A stretch of 64,000 bases of DNA from Anthoceros angustus (lineage: Eukaryota > Streptophyta > Anthocerotopsida > Anthocerotales > Anthocerotaceae). The notes below the pieces were generated by a model. That model had not been told where the DNA came from. It saw nothing but the letters and a program-made list of their open reading frames with translations, and ran no database searches. How positions within the stretch are numbered: the stretch's first letter is position 1; each line of letters opens with the position of its first letter. The translations under genes were made by a program, and so were the position numbers. Shown here piece after piece: positions 45,301-55,588 of this stretch. The stretch is from contig VJWM01000116.1 of assembly GCA_010909165.1 (NCBI GenBank), positions 620,001-684,000 of the forward strand. The letters are read 5' to 3'.

Positions 45301-45855
45301 TATCGCCCCACACGCGGTGACCCGCTTCCATTTCTATGCACTTTCAAGTTTCCTCTCTCGGTCTTTTTGCACGAGTGTCTTGACTCTTGTTGGTGTAGTT
45401 TCTGCTTTCCATTATCACATAGTTCCATCTGCTCCTCGTGACGGGAGCTGTAGTGGAGGACCGGTCGAACCAGCACCTGTTCCAGCTGCCTCCCCGGGGA
45501 GTTGTAGACCTCGATGTGGAGTCATCGGTTCGCCGTGCAGATTCAGCAGTTGGTTCTCTTCTACAGCATAATGAACACACAGAGGTGGTGAAAAAGGAAA
45601 ATTCCTTGATATGAAAGAATTCGTCTCGCACTAACACAACGGCTGCCTAATGGCACCTCCATCCTCGGGCGATCGGGCAATCCAGCAGCACCTAACCGCC
45701 CAGCTTATGATGCACTTTAGCCCCTGCAGTCCAGCGACGTCCTAGAGCAAGAGCAGGCTCTTGCCCACTCGTATGGGTTGGTCTCCTCTTCACAAATATG
45801 GGTTGGTCCACTGTTGACAAATATGGGTTGGTCTGCTGTTCACATCAGTGAGGCA
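42384..45855. other. intergenic region, C/A-rich leader then no gene seen
   Basis: From 42,420 to 43,200 the plus strand is strongly CCT/CCA-rich (pyrimidine-rich), so the minus strand is GA-rich. This is the likely promoter and leader of the coiled-coil gene. A 307-codon plus-strand frame here is proline-rich low-complexity sequence and I do not call it. From 43,370 to 45,855 I see no recognisable gene. A trinucleotide-poor AT-rich stretch near 43,920-45,060 and a direct repeat 'ATATGGGTTGGTC' (45,800-45,835) are the only features. Confidence 0.5.
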
Positions 45856-47298
45856 CTACACGTTAAACAGAACCCAAATAACCGACAACAACACGAAAGT
45901 GGTAGCTTCCGTGGTTAGGATTCTCTCCCCCTTGCCATTGGCTGATACCGGAAGTTGAAGAAAGGGTTTAGGTGCAGGGGGAGGGGGAGGCGGAGGGGTG
46001 AGAAAGGCTAAGTCTGCTCCAGAGCACATGTCCAGTCCTAGCACCAAAGCCGTTCCACCCAGGGTCGGTGGGTAGCACAATCCAGCATTTTGGGTGAGAG
46101 CAAGGTCGTTCCCCATTCGCAATACAAACTCCAAAGTGAAGGGCAGAGCGCCAGTCAGGTTGTTCGAGCTGATGTTCAGCTTCTGGAGCTGAGACAGATC
46201 TCCCAAGGTTGGAGGAATGGCACCTGTGAAGTTGTTGCCGTCCAACGCCATGTATCTCACACCTGACAGGCTGCCGATGGATGCAGGAATATCCCCTGTG
46301 AAGCCTGCCTGTGATAGGTCCAAGGCGGCAAGATTCTTCAGTCCAGACCAGATGCTGTCAGGAAGAGGTACCTGCATTGCGTTTCTGCTCAGCACGAGGT
46401 CCTGCAATCTTGAGAGGGCTGTAAAAGTCTCTGGAATTCCACCTCTGAGGTTGTTTCCGCTGAGATCTAGCAGAAGCAAGTCGCCAAGCCCGCTGAGAGA
46501 CTCCGGAATCTGGCCTTGAAGGTTGTTGCCAGACAGGTCCAGCATCTGGAGATCGCGAAGCCTGCCAAGCTGAGAGGGGATGGGACCTTGGAAGCTGTTC
46601 TTGCTGAAGTCTAGCAAAACCAAGCTCTTCAGGTTGCCAAGACTGGGAGGAATGGTCCCTGCAAAATGGTTGTTGTAAACCTCTAGCTGAAAAAGGTTAG
46701 ACAAGCTTCCAAGTTCCGGAGGCAGTCTACCCTGAAGACCGTTCTGAAGCAAGATCAGGCGCTGCAGACCTCTAATGCTGCCTATCTGTGGAGGGAGCTT
46801 TCCAATCAATGCGGGATTTTTCTGGAAGGACAGGACTCTGAGGTTGGAGAGCCTGGAAATGTTGGAAGGGATGACAGCAGACACGTTGACAAAACAAGAG
46901 AGAAATTGAAGACTGGTTAGATGTACGAGGTTGAATAGAGAAGGATGTATATACGCTCTGCCTCCGCAGAAGATGTTCGTTGAGAAGTCGGACGTGGAGC
47001 CCAACTCCAATGACGTCACATAGTAGGTTCCGTTGATAGGATTACAGGTGATTCCCGTGGGACCATAACAAGGATCAGGATAATACGCAGGCCAGTCATA
47101 CTCATCGTTCACAGCTTTCCAGACATCAAACACGGCTTCCACCTCCAGAGGTGTCAAGGTTGGGACGAAGTAGTCATCAACCGGACCGGCTGCTGGAGAT
47201 GGAGAAGGGGGCAAAGACGGCTGCGGGGCTGTCAGTCCATAAGATCTACCAGTATAACAGAGAAGAATCCACCAAACCACGCTGAGAAAACGGGGCAT
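45856..47298 (-). CDS. PII-2-like leucine-rich-repeat surface protein, probably GPI-anchored
   Basis: Single-exon frame of 480 residues from ATG 47,298. An in-frame extension to 47,412 starts with GTG and is unlikely; the chosen Met is followed at once by a hydrophobic signal peptide 'FLSVVWWILLCYTG'. After a Pro/Ser-rich linker comes an N-terminal cap with 'DYDWPAYYPDPCYG' and 'GITCNP', the W and C pattern of plant LRR caps. About ten LRRs follow, with the consensus LxxLxLxxNxLxGxIPxxLGxL. The C-terminus has 'PPPPPPPAPKP' and a hydrophobic end 'TTFVLLSVIWVLFNV', which fits GPI anchoring. The overall pattern, including 'NPALIGKLPPQIGSI' and a 'NAGLCYPP' tail, matches the PIRIFORMOSPORA INDICA-INSENSITIVE 2 / At1g13230 group, known from root-fungus interaction. 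There is no kinase. Its function here is inferred from family only. Confidence 0.85.
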   Translation of the reverse strand: MPRFLSVVWWILLCYTGRSYGLTAPQPSLPPSPSPAAGPVDDYFVPTLTPLEVEAVFDVWKAVNDEYDWPAYYPDPCYGPTGITCNPINGTYYVTSLELGSTSDFSTNIFCGGRAYIHPSLFNLVHLTSLQFLSCFVNVSAVIPSNISRLSNLRVLSFQKNPALIGKLPPQIGSIRGLQRLILLQNGLQGRLPPELGSLSNLFQLEVYNNHFAGTIPPSLGNLKSLVLLDFSKNSFQGPIPSQLGRLRDLQMLDLSGNNLQGQIPESLSGLGDLLLLDLSGNNLRGGIPETFTALSRLQDLVLSRNAMQVPLPDSIWSGLKNLAALDLSQAGFTGDIPASIGSLSGVRYMALDGNNFTGAIPPTLGDLSQLQKLNISSNNLTGALPFTLEFVLRMGNDLALTQNAGLCYPPTLGGTALVLGLDMCSGADLAFLTPPPPPPPAPKPFLQLPVSANGKGERILTTEATTFVLLSVIWVLFNV

Positions 47299-50200
47299 TG
47301 GCTGCAAGACAGTAAGCGTGGAGAAACAGGCGACAATCGAGAGCTCCTTGTACATGCTGAGATCACTGGAAGAAAGCACACTGTCAGAATCCAACCGAAC
47401 TTCGAAGACCACAAAAGCGCATGCCTAGCGGGAAAATCCACACTCGAGCCCACAGCAAGGCAGGGGCTCACATTTTTGGACAACCAACGGGGAGCTGCGC
47501 TGTAGCACGTCGCAGAGGAGACTATCAGTTCAGATACTGAGATTCCAAGCTCCAACACGACGCCAGAGTGACTTCGCAAGAGCAAATTCCTCCATCGCTG
47601 TGAAACAGAGAGAGCTTCGCCTTCGCTGGACGAAGCAGATAGAAAGCCGCAGACACCGCCTTCGCATGCTCGGAATCTCCTCCCCGCATAGGGAATCCAG
47701 GCAGCAAACGAGGAAAGCCCGGGAAAATTTTCTGCACACGGAAACCTTCAAGACAGAAGACTGCAGCCACTAGCCTTCCGACGGGGAACCACGACTCGCA
47801 AGCCTCAAGCGCTGGCAAAAGACTTCAACTGTCTGCAAGGGAAGGAATTGACGAGGCCCCAGAAAGCAGCGGGCCCGCTGACAGAGTAAAGCGAGCTGGG
47901 AGTCCCAGCAGAACCCATTCCGGAATCCGATTCATCCCTTCCTCACCCCGGCAAAGCGGGCACCAATTACCGAACCCAGAACTTGCTCCTTCCCGAGACC
48001 TCAGAGCAGCAAGCACTGGCAAGAGAAGTACAAAAATCCAGAGCTCTTGCGGCTAGAAGCTGCCAGCAGCCCCGCCCAAACCCACCTCTGACAAAAAGAC
48101 TTGAAGAACAGGGCTGCAGCTGGTTTTGGAAGAGCGACGAGGAGAAGGCAGTGATCAAAGGGAGCAGTGAGGCTGTGAACAGCGAGACGTGAGAGAGATG
48201 GAGGAGGCTGGGCAATGATGAGAAGTGGCGCGGGGCTCTAGAGAAGAAGTGGCCCAACACAGAGGAAATGAAGGCGAAGGCCAGGCGTACCTGATAGCCG
48301 CGGGAGGCCGAAAGCGACCACAGCGCACCACGCGGCGAAACCGGCGCAACCACAGCGCCCGCTCGAGTCCCGCAACGGGCCGAAGAGGCGCAAAGTACCT
48401 ACCTAACTTCATTGCCCACGCATACAAGGAGGCCACTCTGTACGACAACAGGCAGACGACATGCTTACAGGATGCAAAGTATCATGTTTGTGCAACCACC
48501 AGCCAGTTGAGCGTCGGGGACAGTGGGCGGTACATTAGCACCCTGAAATCTATGGATTAAGTCAATAGCTGCATAATTGTTGTGCAAGGACTGGCGCAAC
48601 GCAAGTAATGGTGGCAGGCTCCTTCTGTACATTGTACCCACTGACTGCAGTAAGGAAGGAAAGACTGTGAGGAATGAACTGAGACTGCTGTAAAACGCAC
48701 TACAGCTGGCCTGGGCATGCGAGCAACCTGCATACGGTCCAATGATATGAAGGCAGCAATTGCAAGAGTCACATAAAGAGGAGCTCCCCTGCCAGTGGCT
48801 TGATGGGAAACATTTAACAAAACAAAACCTGCGACAAGAGGAGGAGGAGGAGGAGGAGACGAGGTAGGAACTATGATCGCTGATGATGAAGGATAGTGGA
48901 ACTGCTAGCATGATGGGCCTATAAGCTCTCCCACTCATGCCCTCTGAGCACGTCCCAGCCCTCATAATGCGGTGCATCACCCACTGTCCTGCCACCCTTT
49001 CCCGAGGTGAATGTGTAAGCGGATGCAGTAATGTACTTACATAGTTACCTCCGCTAAAAGCTGATCATGTGCCGCTGGACGCATGCGGAATGGATGTTGC
49101 CTTGCTCCATCAAGCCTGCTCTGTTGAGCTGTGGGGGTCACGGGAAAGGAAGAAGCTCCAGTAAGCTTTGTGGTGCTAGCCCTTGCAGTTGCAGTTGCCT
49201 GGCCTGAACTGGCCTGCCGCTCTGACTGCTCATGCGCCACTACAGTAGTTTTTTGTTATGGTTGACTAGGCAGTGGCCCACAGATATGCACTTCCAAAAC
49301 GTGAGACAAAACACGGAAGAGAGGGAAAGGGAGGAAAAAGCATCCAGATAAGGTGAAGGCAGTACGCTGCGACATCGGCCATCCATCCCCCGTCCTTTCT
49401 CACGATCCACACGGGTGCTGAAGGTGATCCTAATCATGTCCGCTAATGCCATGTCTGTTGAGGTAAATCCAGATTAATGGAGCCGTGAACGTGGCCTCCC
49501 AGGTTGAGGTTGTAGCATTAGGTGCGCCCCGCCCGTGGGAGAGACCGCGGTTTAATGCGCTCGACCTTCCTCCTCTTAAGAGAAGATTCCACGGAGCAGG
49601 GTGCTTTACCACATTGATTGATGCTGATCCGGGTTGCCGCCATAGATGAGGACGCTCCATCCCATTGCGGCTGCATATGCTCTACGTTTCTCGGTAACCG
49701 TTGTCCCGGAAACCCAAACTTTACAGCAACTGTTGCGCAATCTTTGCTCCAGAGCATTGCCTAACAGATCTGATTTCTGCATTCCAATGATGTTGTTACA
49801 GATCTAAACCACCTCACTGACAAATCTCAGTGGCAGTCACAAACACAGACAGCTTGCGAAGTTGAAGCTGGCGCAGGCCGGAAAGCCTGCCATGGCTAGT
49901 GCTGCCTCCGGCGTGATGCCTTGCCTGCTTCACGCATCCAGACAGCCTGATTTGCCAGCCAATCCCTGCAACAGAGTGCGAAAGAAAGCCTGTAGCGGTG
50001 CGGACACAACACATCCACACTAATCAATAATATCTGCACAGACTGTGACGCACACACACGCCGGTTGTGCCCGTCGCAGAGCTCTACTGGTATGTACCAC
50101 TCACCATGGCAGAACCTCAACTCGTGTGCAAACAGACAAGCGCAACGGAAAACCTGAGGTGTGCATCTCACAATTCCCGCTCCTCTATCTTGATCTTTCC

Positions 50201-50919
50201 TCCCGCAAACTTCCATCGCCAGGGCAGGCAATCGGTGCAACCGGCAACGACAAGAGCTGGACCACGGATCCATGAATTCATGTTTTCGTTAACATTGATC
50301 CCGCTTACCGAACTTACCATGCCGATGTACATCCTGGACAGTGAAAAGCACAAGACAGTGGAGCTGGCTGGTCAGAGGGCATCCCGTTCGTGGGAGTGGA
50401 AATGAGGGGAGCGCAGTAAGTGGAGGTACAATGATTGTAGGAACTGACACAAGCAGCAGCTGCAGATCGGAAAAGGCAAAGCTCGGCCCGGTTCCAGAGT
50501 CCAGTGCGGGGGGCCCGGGAATGAAGCACACGGCTCTCCTGCTTCCCGTTGCGGTCTCTCCATAACGGAACTGCCCTACTGATCAATTGACTTGGCCTAT
50601 CCACCTGCATGCCATTGCCAGTCCGCCATTGAATGAATGTCCGCATGCTTGAATGTATGCTTCTGTTGAGCCCCGTTTTGCAGCAGAGGCCACAAGCAAC
50701 CGTGCGCCGTGCGGCGTGGGCGTTGCCTGCCCAGTCCGCAACCCCGTTACGAATGCCAAATGCGTAGGTATGTACAACGCCGTGGAAATGATATGATATT
50801 CGAGTATTGTAAGCCTGGACATGCAGTGAATCAATGCGAGATATGGTAGGGCCGTGGCCCCGCCATTCAATGTCATTTAACCCTAATTTATGGCCGGCCG
50901 GCGTCGCAGGTGGCCGAGT
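47299..50919. other. intergenic region with no supported gene
   Basis: The part from 47,299 to about 48,400 is probably the promoter and leader of the LRR gene; it has only short minus-strand frames without domains. A (GAG)n trinucleotide run lies at 48,837-48,860. Nothing recognisable occurs from 48,900 to 50,919, and no tRNA-like structure was noticed. Confidence 0.5.
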
Positions 50920-52300
50920 CTCCTCAAGTCATGCTTGGAGTGCCAATGCGATTGCACCGCGCACCTCGGCTTTTCCCTTATCCAGATATCTGCCCGTCTT
51001 TCAACTTTTCGTGCTGCATTCCTCGGTGATCTGATCAGGGGAGGGATCTCCGAGACGGAAGACGGATGGATGATGATAAGCTCATGTTGCGGATGCTTCC
51101 CCTCGAATCATGGTGAACTGGTCGTGTTGGGGGCAAGTTTACGGTAGGAGACGTATCTGGATTTCACATTTGATCAAGTATCTTTTGTCCGAAATTGCGA
51201 TGTATGGAGACTTTATGCCCGCAGTTCACTTCATCGGATTTGTGCAGGCCTATGGAGAGGTTGATAGCGGTCGTCTTGCGACACCTTATGATAAGCCTTC
51301 ACTACTAAGTTCTGAACTTTCCAGCAGCATGTCTGCAGCCACATGGCATTTTGTCCCACATGAATGCCACGGAAGCATATATGGTATATTATATCCACAT
51401 ATGGTAATAGGCACACACATGTAGCACAGTGGGGCTCGCTCGTGCTTACAACTATGTCCTACGTAGTCGCCACAGCCCTTTGGCCAGGAATCAACTGGCT
51501 CAGCGCTGCATCCGTCATAGCCTCGCGACTGGCTAGGATCAACTTGCTCAACCCCGCCCGTCTCGCGATCGCTAGGATCAACTTGCTCAACCCCGTCTCC
51601 TCAAGTCATGCTTGAGTGCCAATGCGATTGCACCGCGCACCTCGGCTTTTCCCTTATCCAGATATCTGCCCGTCTTTCAACTTTTCGTGCTGCATTCCTC
51701 GGTGATCTGATCAGGGGAGGGATCTCCGAGACGGAAGACGGATGGATGATGATAAGCTCATGTTGCGGATGCTTCCCCTCGAATCATGGTGAACTGGTCG
51801 TGTTGGGGGCAAGTTTACGGTAGGAGACGTATCTGGATTTCACATTTGATCAAGTATCTTTTGTCCGAAATTGCGATGTATGGAGACTTTATGCCCGCAG
51901 TTCACTTCATCGGATTTGTGCAGGCCTATGGAGAGGTTGATAGCGGTCGTCTTGCGACACCTTATGATAAGCCTTCACTACTAAGTTCTGAACTTTCCAG
52001 CAGCATGTCTGCAGCCACATGGCATTTTGTCCCACATGAATGCCACGGAAGCATATATGGTATATTATATCCACATATGGTAATAGGCACACACATGTAG
52101 CACAGTGGGGCTCGCTCGTGCTTACAACTATGTCCTACGTAGTCGCCCTTTGGCCAGGAATCAACTGGCTCAGCGCTGCATCCGTCATAGCCTCGCGACT
52201 GGCTAGGATCAACTTGCTCAACCCCGCGTCTGTCCTCGCGACTGGCTAGGATCAACCGGCTCAATGCTACGTCTATCATAGCATCCGTCATGGCCTCGTG
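50920..52300. repeat. 677-base tandem duplication with nested minisatellite
   Basis: The stretch beginning TCCTCAAGTCATGCTTG at 50,920 recurs from 51,598 at an offset of about 677 bases. The frames within (for example the 104-codon one at 51,110 and 51,786) are repeated exactly. Between and after the two units are short tandem copies of a 30-40-base unit containing 'GACTGGCTAGGATCAACTTG' and 'CTCAACCCCG' (51,520-51,600 and 52,170-52,330). The duplicated frames have no recognisable domain, so I treat the region as noncoding. Confidence 0.9.
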
Positions 52301-52582
52301 ACTGGCTAAGATCAAGATTGCATCTGTCATGGCTTGCGACTAGTCGGCTATGCCTTTCACGACTATAGATTGCTCATGCTCCCATGACAATATGGGGCCA
52401 TTGTATCTATATGTATTAAATAAAATGATCTATTATTTAATGAGGCACATTCATAACCATGCAATATCTCATACCTCATAAAATTAGAATATTACTATCT
52501 AAAAACACATAAAGAATATATAATACATAGGTAATATATTTACGATGTTTATAAATAATATATTTACTATAAATATATATAA

Positions 52583-52666
52583 AAAACCCTAGATAGCGAG
52601 AAAGAGATAAGATGTAAGTCTATATATGTAACACCACAGGGAAGGTATTTGCAACCTTATTTCATC
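52583..52666 (+). promoter_or_regulatory. probable promoter of the neprosin-like gene
   Basis: AT-rich DNA from 52,400 leads to 'AAAAAACCCTAG' near 52,583 (a telo-box-like AAACCCTA) and 'TCTATATATG' near 52,620, a plausible TATA box 40-50 bases before the ATG. The leader would be very short if so, so the exact start of transcription is uncertain. Confidence 0.4.
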
Positions 52667-53947
52667 ATGGCTATAATTTGTGTTTCATCTTTGCTCTTGT
52701 TCTTACTCCTATCTGTTGATGTCATCAATGCAAATGATGAGGAGTGGGTACGTGTTTGTATCATGTTTGTTTATTTGAAAATATTGTTTGACGTCATTTA
52801 CTAATATATATGTGTTTTATCTATTCAAGTCCGCACTTGTGGTGCAAGATGGATCATTCTTCGGAGTACATGGCGCTATTGCTCCGCATCAAAATCATCT
52901 TGATCATGATGATGATTATGTAAGAGAATTTGTTGGCGTATATGCAGGAGAAGATGCCATAGAATTTGGTTTTGAGGTGAGTAGTTATTTGTGTCTTCGT
53001 AAGAGTATGTTTCTTGTCTTTTTCTTATGCAAGATGTTTCTTGACTTGAAGAAATCAATGTTACAACATGAACTATTTAGTTTTTCACATACGTTAATGT
53101 GTTTGGTTAATCATTTGATAGATAAATCCAGTGCAGTACTATGGTGACGAAACTCCTCATCTTTTTATACGTTGGACGGTATGGATAATGTGTTTTCTTA
53201 CTAATGTTTTTTAAAACTTTCTAAATATCCAAATGTATATTCTCACGTTGTTATTTATGTTTGTGCCTTCCTATTCTAGAGGGACAATTTTGTTCATACA
53301 GGAGGTAGAAATCTAGAAGGGTTGGCTTTCGTACAGGGTTCTCCATGGGTACCTGGTGCCCCCGTTGGAAACCATAATATTGGCCAGCGTGTAGACTTGC
53401 TTATAGCCAAGGTATATAACCTTTCTGAAACCTTTGTGTCTTACATTTCAATGCAAAGCAATACAATTTAAAGGCTTATAACACTACAAGGTTGGATGTT
53501 GGAACAATACATTGCACTAATATTTTGATTTTATTTGTCTTTCAGATTGATAATGGAATAAACCACTTGAGTGCAGATTGGAATCTATATGTTGACAATG
53601 CTCTCATTGGTGCATTGCCTGCTGCTAGATTTACTCAAGGGGATTTAGGGCGTCCACTAGGAGCAGGAGCCCGACAATCAGGTGGAGTAGCTACGGTAGC
53701 TAAATGGGGAGGGGATGCTGCTCGTGGAAGTGAGGACTCTGGAGTTGGACCGATGGGAACTGGTGTTCTCGGATCTTCTGATGGTGCTGCTTCCATTACT
53801 CGTTGTTATGTAATGCAAGAGAGGGATGATCAAATAATTTATGTTGGGGCAAATCCCAATAGAGATGAAGTCACTCACGAAGCTGATTTTGACATTCATT
53901 GGGATGAAAGATCTTCCACTTTACACTATGGAGGACCTGGAGAGTGA
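52667..53947 (+). CDS. small secreted neprosin-family protein (five exons)
   Basis: Exons 52,667-52,747, 52,830-52,976, 53,122-53,178, 53,280-53,411 and 53,546-53,947 join in frame with canonical introns to 272 residues ending in TGA. Residues 1-22 are a signal peptide ('SSLLLFLLLSVDVINA'). The rest matches the C-terminal domain of neprosins (glutamic-class prolyl endopeptidases), with 'DAIEFGFEINPVQYYGDETP' and 'HLFIRWTRDNFVHTGG' against the family's 'IEAGWxVxPxxYGD..TRLF.YWT.D.Y..TGC', then 'WNLYVDN' and 'KWGGDAARG' against 'WGGEV'. The N-terminal activation domain usual in the family is absent. The Glu in 'AIEFG' (residue 72) is kept, but the second family Glu (WGGE) is Asp at residue 196. 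Composition is more AT-rich than in neighbouring genes. Whether it is an active protease is unknown. Confidence 0.8.
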
Positions 53948-55588
53948 GAATTGCCTACTATATTGAGAGTTTGTAAACTTTGTGTTGTAGGTATTTACGG
54001 GCAGCATTTCATATCAAGCTAGGGAAGCATTTCTCACAATTTATGTTGTTCTTTTTTGAATAAAATAAAAATATATTCGAATATATAAGTGTGTGATGAA
54101 AGAGGCATGCAAGAAAAATAAAATAATAGAAATAATTAACTCAATAATTTAGTAATTTATAATGAGCTAACTAGATAGTATTGGAGTAGGAAAGTTTTGA
54201 TGTAATTTCTATTCTAGATCTATAATTATGTCTTGTCTTAGTTCGCTAAAAAAGAAGTCTAGGCTTTGGACATGTGCCAGTGTGGGACTATACGTACTAG
54301 TATGTATAGACTCGAAGTTGCCCCTCAGCTCATGAGTAGATCCAAAGCATTGTATGCTCTTAAACTTTTTATTGGTCTGTCCGTTGTAGCCGGGTAGCTA
54401 CAAGAATCGCATTCCTTGAAAGTTGAAGATAAACGTACTTGTGAATTGCTCTTGATCCAACCTTTCCTATATGCATTCATGAATGAGGCTGGCTGCAACA
54501 CGACGATGGCACTCCAAACGTACATACTTGGGGATCCCTCTTGATCCAACCTTACTTATATGCATTCATGAATGAGGCTGGCTGCAACACTATGATGGCA
54601 CTCCAAACGTAATTGGGAATCCCTCTTGATCCAACCTTTCCTATATGCATTAATGAATGAGGCTCATTGCAACACGAAGATGGCACTCCAATATTCCAGT
54701 TTTGAGAACGGTTTGGTGGGTTTGGACACACGTCGAATGTCCTTGTTTGGCTACATAAAGATGGCACTCCAAATATTCCAATTTTGAGAACGGTTTGGTG
54801 GGTTTGGATACACGTCGAATGTCCCTGTTTGGCAACACACTTGGAGGACTAGTATTGACGCAAAGGTAGCCTCTTATATAGACATTTTGTCAAAACACCA
54901 GCTCTACCCTTGTGATGCTCCCGCATGCACTTGGCATACATGTATACCATTAGATGTCCTTGGTCCTGGACAAGCAGGACCATTTGCTATCTATTTCATT
55001 AGTCCTCAGTCGAGGTGTTTTGAAAAGAGTACAGCAACGTCCATAACATTTGAGTAATAAGATGAACTTGTTGCGTGTTATATACATCGGTATTGCAGGC
55101 ATCCGATTCCTTCCTCTTACGCTGAAATCCTCTCCATTCACTGAATGGCACTCGGGAAGTCATGGACTGACAAATGACGTTATGGCTGGCAGCTGAGAAT
55201 GTTATAGCTGGCAGCTGAGAATGTTATAGCTTGAGAGGTGAGTGACGACAAGTTTGGCGGGGTGGCGAGCTTGAGCTAATTTTCTCAAATGTTTAACGCT
55301 GACGTCTCCCCGTCCCTGACTTGCTAGTAGCAGCAGTAGGAGGAGTTTGTCAGCCCAAGACTAAAATGTGTCACTCACTGACTTCCTAGTAGCAGGAGTA
55401 GGAGAAAATTGTCAGCCCTCTACTCATGTGCCCGAGAGCCTTATCAGTACCGACCGTGATGATAGGCCAACACACGAGTGTCTCATCCGCAAGCTGCAAC
55501 TCGGAGAGATGCACGAGCGGATGTGTAACCTGCTTGCTGAACAAGACGTGGTGCTGTGGCAGAAGATGTGCTACTTCGGGAGGCTCTG
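53948..55588. other. intergenic region with minisatellites
   Basis: AT-rich DNA follows the neprosin-like gene, with AATAAAATAAAAATA near 54,059 as a possible polyadenylation area. From 54,451 to 54,840 it contains two short tandem arrays (listed separately). The remainder to 55,588 has small direct repeats ('GTTATAGCTGGCAGCTGAGA' twice near 55,180-55,230; 'TGACTTGCTAGTAGCAG' and a variant near 55,318 and 55,379). I see no gene. Confidence 0.6.
54440..54840. repeat. two adjacent minisatellite arrays
   Basis: Array 1 (about 54,440-54,690) repeats a unit of 80-90 bases built on 'TGCATTCATGAATGAGGCTG', 'GCAACACGA' and 'GATGGCACTCCAAACGTA' roughly three times. Array 2 (54,679-54,836) has two near-identical units containing 'TTTTGAGAACGGTTTGGTGG' and 'CACGTCGAATGTCC'. 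Confidence 0.85.

Noticed and set aside
47299-47412. Longer N-terminus for the LRR protein
   Set aside because: It would begin with GTG, and the residues before the chosen Met do not resemble a signal peptide while those after it do.
48837-48860. GAG trinucleotide run as part of a gene
   Set aside because: No open frame of interest crosses it; it is a simple microsatellite.
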